A DNA stretch of 64,000 nt from assembly GCF_001281315.1 (NCBI RefSeq), contig NZ_CP012477.1:372001-436000 (forward strand), given 5' to 3'. How positions within the stretch are numbered: position 1 is the first letter of the stretch; each line of letters starts with the position of its first letter. Shown here in pieces: positions 9,430 to 18,668 of the stretch. This DNA comes from Arthrobacter sp. ERGS1:01. GTDB taxonomy: Bacteria; Actinomycetota; Actinomycetes; Actinomycetales; Micrococcaceae. The position numbers and the translations under genes are program-made. The notes under the pieces were generated by a model. That model saw only the letters and a program-made list of their open reading frames with translations. It had not been told where the DNA came from and searched no databases.

Positions 9430-10706
9430 GAAAAACTCCTGGCGGGGGTGGCTGACGGGGAGGTGGATGTGGCGGGCTCAAGGGTTTCGGCGGTTTCGGC
9501 AGTTTCGACAGGCTCAACCACCGCTGTGGCGGGCCCGGTGGTTTCGACAGGCTCAACCACCGGGAGGGTGGCGCCGCCGGCTGCGGAGGATGCCTCGATG
9601 GCGGCCAGCACGCGCTGCACGCCCAGGCCCTCCTCGAACGACGGCGACGGGTTGGTGCCGTTCTCGATATGCAGCAGGAAGTCCCGGATTTGGTGGGTGA
9701 AGCTGTGCTCCCAACCAATCACGTGCCCCTGCGGCCACCAGCCTTCAATGTAGGGGTGTTCGGGCTCGGTGACAAGGATGCGCCTAAATCCCTGCACCTG
9801 GACGGGTTCGGTGCCGTTGAGGAAGTACAGTTCGTTGGGGTTTTCCAGGTTGAACGTCAGGGATCCGTCGGTGCCGTACACCTCAAGGCGCAGGGCGTTC
9901 TTTTGCCCGAGAGCCACGCGGGACACATCCACGTTGGCCACCGCGCCGCCGGCCAGGGACAGCGTGGCCCAGGCGGCGTCGTCTACCGTCACCGGCTCGG
10001 GACCCTCCGGTCCGGGACGAGCGGTGACGAAGGTGTGCAGGCGCCCGGAGACGTCCGTAACGGTGTCCCCGAGCAGGAACTGGACCTGGTCGACGGCGTG
10101 CGAGGCAATGTCGCCCAAGGCGCCCGAGCCCGCGGTTTCCTTGCGCAGCCGCCAGGTCATGGGTGCTTCCGCATCCACCAGCCAGTCCTGCAGGTAGGAG
10201 GCGCGGACCTGCCGGACGGTGCCGAGGCGGCCTTCGGCGATGAGCTCACGGGCCAGGGCCAAGGCCGGAACGCGGCGGTAGTTGAAACCCACCATCGAGC
10301 GGACGCCGGCGGCGCGGGCGGTCCGGGCCGCGGCCACCATGGCCTCGGATTCGGCGAGCGTGTTGGCCAGCGGCTTCTCCACGAGGACATGCTTGCCGGC
10401 GGCCAGGGCTGCCGTCGCAATCTCCGCGTGGAGCCAGCCGGGGGCGCAGATGTCGACAATGTCGATGTCGTCCCGGGTAATGACCTCCCGCCAATCCGTG
10501 GCCGATTCGCTCCAGCCGTACTTGCGCGCGGCCGCGGCGACGGCCGTTGCATCCCGGCCCACCAGGACCTTTTGCTCAAAGTCGGGCACGTCGAAGTGGT
10601 TGGCCACCGTGCGCCAGGCATTTGAATGCGCCTGGCCCATGAAGGCATAGCCGATCGCGGCGACGCCCAGCGGGCGGCGGGCGGCGGGGATGTGGGGGGA
10701 GGTCAT
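9426..10706 (-). CDS. Gfo/Idh/MocA-family sugar oxidoreductase with repeat-derived C-terminal extension
   Basis: A 426-residue NAD(P)-dependent dehydrogenase. It has an N-terminal Rossmann fold ([18 protein letters not shown]), the catalytic-region motif EKPLANT (about 110) and a C-terminal alpha/beta dimerisation domain. Such enzymes oxidise sugars or inositols, often at C3. The start at ATG 10706 has AGGAA seven bases upstream; the frame stays open further upstream but that extension is not family-like. The last roughly 45 residues are Pro/Glu/Thr-rich and contain VVEPVET twice, 13 residues apart. They are encoded by two copies of an intergenic-type repeat (9501-9561), so the tail looks like a late addition. 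Confidence 0.88.
   Translation of the reverse strand: MTSPHIPAARRPLGVAAIGYAFMGQAHSNAWRTVANHFDVPDFEQKVLVGRDATAVAAAARKYGWSESATDWREVITRDDIDIVDICAPGWLHAEIATAALAAGKHVLVEKPLANTLAESEAMVAAARTARAAGVRSMVGFNYRRVPALALARELIAEGRLGTVRQVRASYLQDWLVDAEAPMTWRLRKETAGSGALGDIASHAVDQVQFLLGDTVTDVSGRLHTFVTARPGPEGPEPVTVDDAAWATLSLAGGAVANVDVSRVALGQKNALRLEVYGTDGSLTFNLENPNELYFLNGTEPVQVQGFRRILVTEPEHPYIEGWWPQGHVIGWEHSFTHQIRDFLLHIENGTNPSPSFEEGLGVQRVLAAIEASSAAGGATLPVVEPVETTGPATAVVEPVETAETAETLEPATSTSPSATPARSFS
9501..9561. repeat. Two tandem copies of the GTTTCGACAGGCTCAACCAC repeat inside a coding region
   Basis: GTTTCGACAGGCTCAACCAC starts at 9502 and again at 9541, a period of 39 bases (13 codons), so both copies read VVEPVET in the same frame. 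Related cores occur outside genes at 5792-5805 and 25155-25171. The same short repeat is known to be scattered through many actinobacterial genomes. Confidence 0.8.
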
Positions 10707-10716
10707 TGCGGGATTC

Positions 10717-11823
10717 CTAGAGGGTTGCTTCGGTGGGGTTCCAGTCCGAGGGCAGGGCCGGGGACGCCGGCGCCGTGCTTTCGACGGCGACAAACTCGCC
10801 GCTGTCCACGGATTCGGCAATCGAGACCATCGCATCGAGCACGTGGTACGCCAGTTCGCCGGGGACCCGGTGCGGGATGCCGGCACGGATGGAGCGGGCC
10901 ATGTCCAGCACGCCCATGCCGCGCCCGTTGGCGGGGCCCTCCGCCGCAACAGCGGTCCACTCGTCCTCGCCGGCCTTGCAGAACTTGATCTCGCCGTCGA
11001 AATTGTTCGGATCCGGCAGCGAGATGGTGCCTTCCGTGCCCGTGATCTCCACGAAACCCATGCGGGATTTGGGGGACTCGAAGCTGAACACGCTGTGCGA
11101 GGAAGCCCCGGACTCGAACTGGGCGATCGCGCTCACATGGGTGGGAACCTCGACGTCGAACACCTCGCCGGCCTTGGGACCGGAGCCGATGGTGCGGGTG
11201 GGGAAGGCGGTGGAGCCGACGGCGGCCACCTTGGCGATGGGGCCAAAGGTCTGTACGAGGGCGGTGAGGTAGTAGGGGGCCATGTCGAACAGCGGGCCGG
11301 CGCCCTGCTGGAACAGGAAGGCCGGGTTCGGGTGCCAAGACTCGGGGCCGGGGGACTGGAACATGGTCAGCGCGGTCAGCGGCGTGCCGATTTTGCCGGC
11401 GTCGATGAGGCGCCGGGCCGTCTGCAGGCCCGCACCCAGGAAGGTGTCCGGTGCGCAGCCAAGGCGCATGCCCGCGGCCGCCGCCTCCTTGAGCAGGCCC
11501 AGCCCGCTGTCCCGGTCCAGCGAGAACGGCTTTTCCGTCCAGACGTGCTTGCCGGCGCGGACTGCGGCCGTGGCAACCTCCACGTGTGCCGCGGGAATGG
11601 TCAGGTTGACCACGATTTCGACGTCGGGGTGGTTCAGCGCCGTGTCGACGCCGCCAAATGCCTCGATGCCGTACTCGGCCGCACGGGCGGCGGCGGCGTC
11701 CTCGAAGAGGTCCGCGACCACGAGGACCTTGACGTCCGGGAACGTGGTGAGGTTGTCCAGGTACTGCTTGCTGATGTTGCCGGCGCCAATGACGGCGACG
11801 CCCACGGGTCCGCTCTTGCTCAT
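10717..11823 (-). CDS. Gfo/Idh/MocA-family sugar oxidoreductase
   Basis: A 368-residue dehydrogenase with N-terminal NAD(P) motif VAVIGAGNISKQYLD and the catalytic-region motif TEKPFSLD near residue 100. The C-terminal half is the usual oxidoreductase beta-sheet domain. It is paralogous to the next gene in the operon, only ten bases away. The start at ATG 11823 is supported by GGAAAGG seven bases upstream; the frame is open further upstream but that stretch overlaps the preceding gene. It probably oxidises a sugar or sugar acid taken up by the importer at 15.4-18.6 kb. The substrate is unknown. Confidence 0.88.
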   Translation of the reverse strand: MSKSGPVGVAVIGAGNISKQYLDNLTTFPDVKVLVVADLFEDAAAARAAEYGIEAFGGVDTALNHPDVEIVVNLTIPAAHVEVATAAVRAGKHVWTEKPFSLDRDSGLGLLKEAAAAGMRLGCAPDTFLGAGLQTARRLIDAGKIGTPLTALTMFQSPGPESWHPNPAFLFQQGAGPLFDMAPYYLTALVQTFGPIAKVAAVGSTAFPTRTIGSGPKAGEVFDVEVPTHVSAIAQFESGASSHSVFSFESPKSRMGFVEITGTEGTISLPDPNNFDGEIKFCKAGEDEWTAVAAEGPANGRGMGVLDMARSIRAGIPHRVPGELAYHVLDAMVSIAESVDSGEFVAVESTAPASPALPSDWNPTEATL

Positions 11824-11827
11824 GGGA

Positions 11828-12562
11828 TCAGGCCTTTCCGGCGTTGAGGAACGCCAGGCTCTGGGAGATGCCGTCAAAGATGTCCCCGGCGTAGTCGTCA
11901 AACTCGACCACGCCGACTTCGAGGGACTTCGCCGCACCAATGACGTCCCAAATGGGTACCTCGCCCTGTCCGGCGGGAAGCTGGGCCTTCGTGTCGTTGG
12001 TCAGCGGGCCGTCCTTGATGTGGATGTACTTCACGCGCTCACCGAGGCTCGTGAGGATGTCGACGGCATTGGCGCCGCCCACGGACACCCAGTAGGTGTC
12101 CACTTCCAAGACCAGTTCCGGGTCCAGCAGCGTGTCGAGGTATTCAAGGGCCGTGGCGCCGTTGATGGTGGACTCCAGCTCCCAGGCGTGGTTGTGGTAG
12201 CCCACCCGGACGCCGTACTCGGCACCCTTCTTGGCTGCGGCGTTCAGGCCGGCCGCAATCTTCTCGACGTCCTCGGCGCTCTGCCACTGCTCTGCCGGGA
12301 TGAAGGGATCGATGACGGTGGTGATGCCCAGCTTGTTGGCGGCGGCAAAGATTTCATCCTGGTCGGCGCTCAGCAGCGGCGCATGGCCGGACGGTGCGGC
12401 AATGCCGTGCTCGCTCAAGGCCGCGTGCAGGGCGTCGGCCGTGGCCACGAAGTTGTAGGGCTCCACCTTGGTGAAGCCGAGTTCGGCCACGCGGGCAATG
12501 GTGCCGGCCAGGTCCTCTTCCAGGGGCTTCCGGACCGTGTAAAGCTGCAGGGAATACGTCAT
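11828..12562 (-). CDS. Sugar phosphate isomerase/epimerase (TIM barrel), first gene of leftward operon
   Basis: A 244-residue protein of the xylose-isomerase-like TIM-barrel family. Metal-site strands include EVDTYWVSVGG, YIHIKDG and VEFDDYAG, and it opens with SLQLYTVRKPLEEDL, typical of this group. The start is ATG 12562 with AGGAG eight bases upstream; an upstream in-frame ATG lies too close to the predicted transcription start. It is the first gene of the operon 12562-8428. Its promoter at 12599-12637 is nearly identical to those of the importer and of the ThuA unit. It probably acts on the product of one of the Gfo/Idh/MocA enzymes. Confidence 0.87.
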   Translation of the reverse strand: MTYSLQLYTVRKPLEEDLAGTIARVAELGFTKVEPYNFVATADALHAALSEHGIAAPSGHAPLLSADQDEIFAAANKLGITTVIDPFIPAEQWQSAEDVEKIAAGLNAAAKKGAEYGVRVGYHNHAWELESTINGATALEYLDTLLDPELVLEVDTYWVSVGGANAVDILTSLGERVKYIHIKDGPLTNDTKAQLPAGQGEVPIWDVIGAAKSLEVGVVEFDDYAGDIFDGISQSLAFLNAGKA

Positions 12563-12598
12563 TGGGTTACTCCTGAAGGGTAAGAGCGGGTGTTTACT

Positions 12599-12637
12599 CA
12601 AAGCTAGGGGAACTTATGTCGATCGTCAAGCAAAAGT
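12599..12637 (-). promoter_or_regulatory. Regulon promoter A (leftward sugar operon)
   Basis: Read leftward it has ACTTTTG, -35 TTGACG (12629-12624), a 17-base spacer and -10 TAGCTT (12606-12601). That predicts a transcript start near 12594 and a leader of about 32 bases. TGACGATCGACA, an inverted repeat with one mismatch, overlaps the -35. By hand count 34 of 39 positions match promoter B at 15259. Confidence 0.75.
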
Positions 12638-12700
12638 GTATGAATTATTCCCAACTTGGCGCATTGTGACAGATAGAAGCCCGTGTGTTATTTATAGGGG

Positions 12701-13960
12701 ATGCCAAAGTCACCAATTCAGCCCCCGTCCGCACCCATAGTCGGCGCGGGTTCCGGCACGGGGACGCCGGCGCCGGGACCGGCCCCGGTCGGCACCTCGC
12801 GTGCGGGGGATGTCTTCCAGCTGCTGCGCGACGGCCACGCCCGCACACGCGCCGAACTGGCTGACATCACCGGCCTGGCCAGGTCCACCGTGGCGGCGCG
12901 CATCGACGCTCTCGCCGCCGCCGGCCTGATCGGCCCGGCAGGTGAGGCGGTCTCCTCAGGGGGGCGGCCGCCGTCGCGCTTCGCCTTCGCACCCACGTCC
13001 CGCGTTGTGTTGGCGGTCGACGTCGGCGCAACCCACGTGCTGGTGGGCCTGAGCGATCTGGGTGGCAAGGTCCTGTGTGAACTGCGCGAATCCATCGACA
13101 TCTCCGCCGGGCCCATTCCCGTGCTCGATGACATCCTGGCCCACTGCGAAGCCCTGCTGGTGCAGGCCGGCCGGCACGAACGCGAGCTGGTGGGCGTGGG
13201 GATCGGCCTGCCCGGACCCGTGGAGCACTCCAGCGGCAAGCCGGCCAGCCCGCCCATCATGCCCGGCTGGGACGGCTTTGACGTTCCCGCCTATGTGCAA
13301 AAGCGGTTCGCCACCGACGTCCTGGTGGACAATGACGTCAACATCATGGCGCTGGGGGAGCGGGCAATGTATTGGCCGGACGCGCAAAACCTGCTGTTCA
13401 TCAAGGTGGCCACGGGCATCGGCGCCGGCATCATCAGCGGCGGGCTGCTCCAGCGCGGGGCCGACGGCACTGCCGGGGATATTGGCCATGTGCGGGTGCC
13501 GCGCGGCGGGGACGTGCTGTGCCGCTGCGGCAATTTCGGATGCCTCGAAGCCATGGCGTCCGGCCCCGCGGTCGCTGCATCATTGCGGGCCGGCGGCGTT
13601 CCGGCAGCCACGGGAGACGACGTGCTGGAACTGGCCCGGCGCGGAAACCTGACCGCCATCGCGGCCATGCGCCAGGCCGGCCGCGACGTCGGCGATGTCC
13701 TGGCCGCGTGCGTCAACCTGCTCAACCCCTCCGTCATCGTCATTGGCGGCGGGCTGTCCTCGGCCGGCGAATACCTGCTGGCCGGCGTGCGTGAAATCGT
13801 CTACCAGCGCTCCCTGCCGCTGGCCACGGCCCGGCTGCGCATTGTGCAGTCCATGGCCGCGGACAAGGCCGGCGTCTATGGCGCCGCCCGCATGGTCATT
13901 GACCACGTCCTGGCCCCGTCCGGGGTGGAGCGCCTGGTGCTGGAGAGCCAGTCCTCGTGA
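12701..13960 (+). CDS. ROK-family transcriptional regulator
   Basis: A 419-residue regulator with an N-terminal winged helix (about 35-90: RAELADITGLARSTVAARI) and a C-terminal ROK sugar-kinase-like domain. The ROK zinc motif CRCGNFGCLEA and the glycine-rich ATP-like loop VDVGATHVLVG are visible. ROK repressors bind a sugar or sugar phosphate. It is divergent from the isomerase/oxidoreductase operon and overlaps the LacI gene by four bases. The ATG comes directly after GGGG with no SD spacing, while a -10-like TATTTA ends six bases upstream, so the gene may be translated from a leaderless mRNA. Confidence 0.9.
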   Translation: MPKSPIQPPSAPIVGAGSGTGTPAPGPAPVGTSRAGDVFQLLRDGHARTRAELADITGLARSTVAARIDALAAAGLIGPAGEAVSSGGRPPSRFAFAPTSRVVLAVDVGATHVLVGLSDLGGKVLCELRESIDISAGPIPVLDDILAHCEALLVQAGRHERELVGVGIGLPGPVEHSSGKPASPPIMPGWDGFDVPAYVQKRFATDVLVDNDVNIMALGERAMYWPDAQNLLFIKVATGIGAGIISGGLLQRGADGTAGDIGHVRVPRGGDVLCRCGNFGCLEAMASGPAVAASLRAGGVPAATGDDVLELARRGNLTAIAAMRQAGRDVGDVLAACVNLLNPSVIVIGGGLSSAGEYLLAGVREIVYQRSLPLATARLRIVQSMAADKAGVYGAARMVIDHVLAPSGVERLVLESQSS

Positions 13961-15039
13961 CCCAGGCAGGCGCGGATTCCGGCGGCAAGGTCACGATTGC
14001 GGGCCTGGCCGGGCGCCTTGGCATGTCCAAGGCGTCGGTCTCCTATGCGCTCAACGGCCAGCCGGGGGTCAGCGACGCGACGCGTGCCCGGGTGCTGGCC
14101 CTGGCCGCCGACCTTGGCTGGTACCCCAGTTCAAGCGCCCGGGCCCTCTCGCAGTCCCGCAGCGGGACCGTCGGGATCGTGCTCTCCCGGGAGGCGGAAG
14201 ATGTTGGGTCCGAGCCGTTCTACATGAACGTGCTGGCCGGCATTGAATCGGTCTTGAGCTCCCATGAAAGCAATCTTCTTTTGCGCATGGTGGCCCCGGG
14301 GGTGGGCGCGGGGCGTGACCTGGACGTCTATCTGCGCTGGGCAGGCGAACGCCGCGTGGACGGCGTGATCCTGTTTGACCATTTCCATGACGATCCGCGC
14401 CCGCCCCTCCTGGACTCGCTGCGGCTGCCCTATGTACGGCTGGGTGCCCCGGAGGACGCTGCCACCACGGCAAATTCCGGCAACACCACCGTGTCCCAGA
14501 GCGTTGACGCCGGCACGCTGGTGGAGGCCCTCCATGACCTGGGGCACCGCCATATCGCCTATGTTTCCGGCCCGTTGGCGCTCACCCACGAGACCGCCCG
14601 CAAGGCCGCGATCCTCGGACACGCCCGGAGGCTGGGCATGACCGCCGTGTCCACGCCGTCGGACTACACGGCCGACGACGGCGGCACCGCCACGATCGCC
14701 GTCGTCGCGGGGCTGGTGCCGGGGGCCGACGACTTCCCGACGGCCATCATCTTTGGCAACGACCTCATGGCCATGGGCGGCCTGGTTGCGCTCAAGCGGC
14801 TGGGCCTGAAGGTCCCGGGCCAGGTGTCGGTGCTGAGTTGGGACGATTCGATCCTGTGCCGCTTCAGTTCCCCGTCGGTGGCCGCCCTGGGCCGGGACAC
14901 CATGGATCTTGGCCGGCGCTCGGCTGCCCTGCTCCTGGAGATCATCGCCGGCCATGCCCCCGGGAACCGGCTGTCCCCGGCCGGTACGCTGCTGGCACGC
15001 GACAGCCTGGGGCCCGCCCCGGCCCGCGGCGTCGCATAA
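13957..15039 (+). CDS. LacI-family transcriptional regulator
   Basis: A 360-residue repressor with a LacI helix-turn-helix (about 12-60: VTIAGLAGRLGMSKASVSYALNG, shortened here) and a periplasmic-binding-protein-like effector domain (about 68-350). The GTG start overlaps the ROK gene stop (GTGA), so the two regulators are translationally coupled. The domain should bind a sugar or a derivative. Two kinds of nearby candidate operator exist: the palindrome CTGAACCGGTTCAG at 15101, which has classic LacI form with central CG, and the inverted repeats in promoters A, B and C. Which regulator uses which site is not decided by sequence. Confidence 0.92.
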   Translation: MTQAGADSGGKVTIAGLAGRLGMSKASVSYALNGQPGVSDATRARVLALAADLGWYPSSSARALSQSRSGTVGIVLSREAEDVGSEPFYMNVLAGIESVLSSHESNLLLRMVAPGVGAGRDLDVYLRWAGERRVDGVILFDHFHDDPRPPLLDSLRLPYVRLGAPEDAATTANSGNTTVSQSVDAGTLVEALHDLGHRHIAYVSGPLALTHETARKAAILGHARRLGMTAVSTPSDYTADDGGTATIAVVAGLVPGADDFPTAIIFGNDLMAMGGLVALKRLGLKVPGQVSVLSWDDSILCRFSSPSVAALGRDTMDLGRRSAALLLEIIAGHAPGNRLSPAGTLLARDSLGPAPARGVA

Positions 15040-15100
15040 CTCCCGGTAAGGGGTTTCCCGGCACCCAATTTCATAACAAGTCGGTAACATCGGCCCATTG

Positions 15101-15114
15101 CTGAACCGGTTCAG
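15101..15114. promoter_or_regulatory. Perfect 14-bp palindrome, candidate LacI-family operator
   Basis: CTGAACCGGTTCAG is self-complementary with a central CG step, the usual form of LacI-family operators. It lies 61 bases past the LacI gene stop and about 150 bases upstream of promoter B of the importer operon. It could act as an auxiliary operator. Confidence 0.5.
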
Positions 15115-15258
15115 TTAGACTCGTCACATTCAATACCCGTCATTTTGCCCCTGCTATTCGGCGTTTGTTTCCCGCCGGTGACCAGGGGCTCTCGGCATTG
15201 CCCTCCAGTGAAATTTGATCTGTTGGCGATACGTAAATAAGTCGAAAAATACTTACAG

Positions 15259-15295
15259 ACTTTTGATTGACGTTCGTCATAAGTTCGCCTAGGTT
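15259..15295 (+). promoter_or_regulatory. Regulon promoter B (sugar importer operon)
   Basis: ACTTTTG is followed by -35 TTGACG (15267-15272), a 17-base spacer and -10 TAGGTT (15290-15295). The perfect inverted repeat TGACGTTCGTCA (15268-15279) covers the -35. The predicted transcript start near 15303 gives a leader of about 80 bases before the GTG at 15384 and rules out the upstream in-frame ATG at 15267 as a start. Confidence 0.8.
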
Positions 15296-15383
15296 TGGTT
15301 TCACGTCGAGGTTCGGGATTGCCCGAACGCCACAAGACAGCACAATTCGGGTAGTTCATACCAACGACAAGGAAGTCACCGAA

Positions 15384-16691
15384 GTGAAAATTCGTACTTT
15401 TGCAGCAGCGGCGGCAATAGCGGCCTTAGCTCTCACGGCCACCGGCTGCGGCGGATCCAACGCAGGCTCCGGTTCAACCGACGGCGGCGGCAAGACACTC
15501 ACCTACTGGGCCAGCAACCAGGGCACCAGCCTGGACAACGACAAGGCGGTGCTCACGCCGCTGCTGACCAAGTTCCAGGAGGAGACCGGCATCAAGGTCA
15601 ACCTCGAGGTCATCGGCTGGAACGATCTGCAGACCCGCATCCAAACCGCCGTCACCTCCGGCCAGGCGCCGGACGTGCTGAACATCGGCAACACCTGGGC
15701 GGCCTCGCTGCAATCCACGGGCGCCTTCATGCCGTTCGATTCGGCAGCCTTTGATGCGATTGGCGGCAAGGACAAGTTCGTCAAGACTGCCATGGACACC
15801 GGCGGTGTAGCCGGCCAGGATCCCACCTCCGTCCCGCTGTACGGCCTGGCCTATGGCCTGTACTACAACAAGGCCATGTTCAAGGACGCCGGACTGACCC
15901 CGCCCACCACCTGGGAGGAAATGGCCGCCGACGCGAAGAAGCTCACCACGGGCGGCAAGTACGGATTCTCGCTGGCCGCGGGCAGCTACACGGAAAACTC
16001 CCACTTCGCCTTCATCAACGCCGCCCAGAACGGCGCCGACTTCTTCGACGCCGCCGGCAAGCCCACCTTCACCTCCGACGGCATCGTCGACGGGATCTCC
16101 CGCTACCTTGACCTGATGCAAAGCGACAAGGCCGTCAACCCGTCCAACGCCCAGTACGACAACGCCACCCAGGCCATCAACGACTTCGCCAACGGCAAGT
16201 CCGCGATGGTGCTCAGCCAGAACAACGCCGACAGCTCCATCGCCTCCCAGGGCATGAAGAACAGCGACTACGGCGTGGTGGCCTTCCCCGCCCCGAGCGG
16301 CGGCAAGCAGATCGCCACCATGGTGGCCGGCATCAACATGTCCATCTTCAAGAACACGAAGAACAAGGACGCCGCCCTCCAGTTCGTGAAGTTCATGACC
16401 AGCGAAGCCACCCAGGCAACCCTGGACAAGCCCTTCGCCGCACTCCCCGTGCTGGCCGGAGTCAACCCCAGCTTCACCGACAACACCGAAGAAGCCAAGA
16501 CCTTCGCCGACATCTACGCCAACAAGTCCAAGCCGCTGCCGCTCGTGGCCGCCGAGGACCAGTTTGAAAGCACCGTCGGCAAGGCCATGAACCAGATGTT
16601 CGCCACGATCGCCTCCGGCGGCACCGTCTCCAAGGCCGACGTCAAGGCCGCACTCACCACCGCCCAGCAGGAAGTAGAAGCAGCGGGCTAG
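15384..16691 (+). CDS. ABC sugar transporter substrate-binding lipoprotein (CUT1 type)
   Basis: A 435-residue extracytoplasmic solute-binding protein, family 1. It has a short signal peptide with lipobox LTATGC (Cys24 is the lipidation site) and then a Gly/Ser linker. The mature fold matches MalE-like proteins (LTYWASNQG, KFQEETGIKVN, YYNKAMFKDAG). It captures the sugar for the two permeases that follow. The start is GTG 15384, with AAGGAAG eight bases upstream; this gives a proper signal peptide and fits promoter B. It is the first gene of the importer operon. The ligand is probably an oligosaccharide or glycoside, not determined. Confidence 0.93.
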   Translation: MKIRTFAAAAAIAALALTATGCGGSNAGSGSTDGGGKTLTYWASNQGTSLDNDKAVLTPLLTKFQEETGIKVNLEVIGWNDLQTRIQTAVTSGQAPDVLNIGNTWAASLQSTGAFMPFDSAAFDAIGGKDKFVKTAMDTGGVAGQDPTSVPLYGLAYGLYYNKAMFKDAGLTPPTTWEEMAADAKKLTTGGKYGFSLAAGSYTENSHFAFINAAQNGADFFDAAGKPTFTSDGIVDGISRYLDLMQSDKAVNPSNAQYDNATQAINDFANGKSAMVLSQNNADSSIASQGMKNSDYGVVAFPAPSGGKQIATMVAGINMSIFKNTKNKDAALQFVKFMTSEATQATLDKPFAALPVLAGVNPSFTDNTEEAKTFADIYANKSKPLPLVAAEDQFESTVGKAMNQMFATIASGGTVSKADVKAALTTAQQEVEAAG

Positions 16692-16825
16692 TCCCCACGC
16701 CCTCCCCACGCGAATCCGCTGGCGCGGCTTCGCGTGGGGCCCCTCGGGCGCGTGGGCCCAACAACCGGATCCCACCATCTGCCCACTTCATACTTCATGT
16801 CTTCCCAGAAAGGTGAGTGTCCGCA

Positions 16826-17800
16826 GTGTCTGCAACCACCGCCACAAAGAAGTCCGGCCCCCCGGCAGGCGCATCCGGGGAAAAACCCCGCAAGGTTCGC
16901 CGCGCAGGGTGGTGGCTGCCCTACGCGCTCCTCGCCCCGGCCGTCGTCTTCGAACTAGTCATCCACGTCATCCCCATGGCCACCGGCATCTGGATGAGCT
17001 TCCTCAAGCTCACCAAAATGTTCATCGCCAACTGGGGCAACGCACCGTTTGTCGGCTTAAAGAACTACCAAATCGCCCTCGATTTCAACTCAGCCGTGGG
17101 CGGCGGGCTGCTAAAGTCCTTTGCCATCACCGCCGCGTTCACCATCCTCGTGGTGGGCATTTCCTGGGGACTCGGCATGGCCGCCGCCGTCGCCCTGCAA
17201 AAGACGTTCCGCGGCCGGGCCATCTTCCGCACCCTGTTCCTGATTCCGTACGCCCTGCCCATGTACGCCGGCGTCATCGCCTGGAAGTTCATGCTGCAAA
17301 AGGACACCGGCGCCCTCAACCACCTGCTCTATGACAATCTCGGAATGCCCGGGGACAAGCCGTTCTGGCTGATCGGCGACAACGCGTTCGCCTCCGTGGT
17401 CATCGTGGCCATCTGGCGCCTGTGGCCCTTCGCGTTCCTGATGCTGATGGCCGGCCTGCAGTCCATTCCCACCGACGTCTACGAGGCCTCGGCCGTGGAC
17501 GGCGCCAAGCCGATGCGCCAGTGGTGGGCCATCACGCTGCCCATGCTGCGCCCCGTCAACATGGTGCTGGTGCTCGTCATGTTCCTGTGGACCTTCAACG
17601 ACTTCAACACCCCGTTCGTCTTGTTCGGCGGCTCCCAACCCCCGGCCGGCGACCTGATCTCCTTCCATATCTATAACGCGTCGTTCCTGACCTGGAACTT
17701 TGGCTCCGGCGCGGCCATGTCCGTGCTCCTGCTGTTGTTCCTGTTGGTGGTCAGCGGCATCTACCTTCTCGTCATGAACCGGAGGAACCGCCGTGCATGA
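16826..17800 (+). CDS. ABC sugar transporter permease (MalF-like)
   Basis: About 324 residues with six or so transmembrane helices and the permease EAA loop (YEASAVDGAKPMRQWWAITLP) that docks on the ATPase. It belongs to the CUT1 sugar permeases. Two in-frame GTG codons compete for the start; the second (16826) has AAAGGTGAG at eight bases, while the first (16817) overlaps that SD. It overlaps the next permease gene by eight bases. No ATPase gene is nearby, so a shared MsiK/UgpC-type ATPase encoded elsewhere is expected, as is usual for actinobacterial CUT1 importers. Confidence 0.92.
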   Translation: MSATTATKKSGPPAGASGEKPRKVRRAGWWLPYALLAPAVVFELVIHVIPMATGIWMSFLKLTKMFIANWGNAPFVGLKNYQIALDFNSAVGGGLLKSFAITAAFTILVVGISWGLGMAAAVALQKTFRGRAIFRTLFLIPYALPMYAGVIAWKFMLQKDTGALNHLLYDNLGMPGDKPFWLIGDNAFASVVIVAIWRLWPFAFLMLMAGLQSIPTDVYEASAVDGAKPMRQWWAITLPMLRPVNMVLVLVMFLWTFNDFNTPFVLFGGSQPPAGDLISFHIYNASFLTWNFGSGAAMSVLLLLFLLVVSGIYLLVMNRRNRRA

Positions 17801-18632
17801 AACCAAGGGCACCAAACTCTTCAGGATCATCACCATCACCGTCCTGAGCATCTTCACCATCATCCCCGTTTACGTCATGGTGATTTCCGGCATGAAACCG
17901 CTCAAGGACGTGCAGGGGGCGTTCTCCTGGTGGCCCAGCACGCTGACGATCCAGCCGTACATCGACATGTGGAAGACCGTGCCGCTGGCCAGCTACTTCG
18001 TCAACTCGGTCGTTGTGTCCGGCGTGGCCACCGTGCTCTCGCTGATCATCGCGATCTTCGCCTCCTACGCGATCTCCCGTTACAGCTTCCGCGGCCGCGC
18101 GCTGTTCTCCACCACGGTGCTCTCAACACAGATGCTCCCGGGCGTCTTGTTCCTGCTGCCCTTGTTCCTGATCTTCGTGAACATCAACACGAACTTCGGC
18201 GTCCAGCTCGTGGGAACCCGGCTCGGCCTGATCATCACGTACCTGACGTTCTCGCTGCCGTTCTCCATCTGGATGCTGGCCGGCTACTTCGACGGCATCC
18301 CGCGGGAACTCGACGAGGCCGCGAAGGTGGACGGTTGCGGTCCCATGCGCGCCCTGATCCGGGTGATCCTGCCCGCCGCCCGTCCCGGCCTGGTCGCCGT
18401 CGCGATCTACAGTTTCATGACCAGTTGGGGCGAGGTCTTGTTCGCCTCCGTCATGACGACGGACGCCAACCGCACCCTGGCCGTTGGTTTGCAGCTGTAC
18501 TCGACGCAAACCAACGTGTACTGGAACCAGATCATGGCCGCCTCCGTGGTGGTCAGCATCCCCATCGTGATCGGCTTCCTGCTCCTGCAAAAGAACTTCG
18601 TAGCGGGGCTGACCGCCGGCGCCGTGAAGTAA
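17793..18632 (+). CDS. ABC sugar transporter permease (MalG-like)
   Basis: A 279-residue integral membrane protein and second permease subunit of the CUT1 importer, with an EAA loop near residue 175 (LDEAAKVDGCGPMRALIRVILP, typical spacing). The GTG start at 17793 lies inside the end of the upstream permease gene and has GGAGG just upstream, so the two are translationally coupled. An 18-base-pair hairpin follows at 18669, closing the importer operon. The next promoter (C) lies directly after it. Confidence 0.93.
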   Translation: MHETKGTKLFRIITITVLSIFTIIPVYVMVISGMKPLKDVQGAFSWWPSTLTIQPYIDMWKTVPLASYFVNSVVVSGVATVLSLIIAIFASYAISRYSFRGRALFSTTVLSTQMLPGVLFLLPLFLIFVNINTNFGVQLVGTRLGLIITYLTFSLPFSIWMLAGYFDGIPRELDEAAKVDGCGPMRALIRVILPAARPGLVAVAIYSFMTSWGEVLFASVMTTDANRTLAVGLQLYSTQTNVYWNQIMAASVVVSIPIVIGFLLLQKNFVAGLTAGAVK

Positions 18633-18668
18633 CCAGCTGAAGTAACAACGTGAAGTAACGACTCGAAC

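Noticed and set aside
9501..9561. CRISPR-like repeat
   Set aside because: Only two copies, inside a coding frame, with no spacer array; it matches a dispersed short repeat seen elsewhere in the window.
15267..15383. N-terminal extension of the sugar-binding lipoprotein
   Set aside because: The frame is open, but it covers the -35 and -10 of promoter B. The lipoprotein signal peptide begins at GTG 15384 with a good SD.
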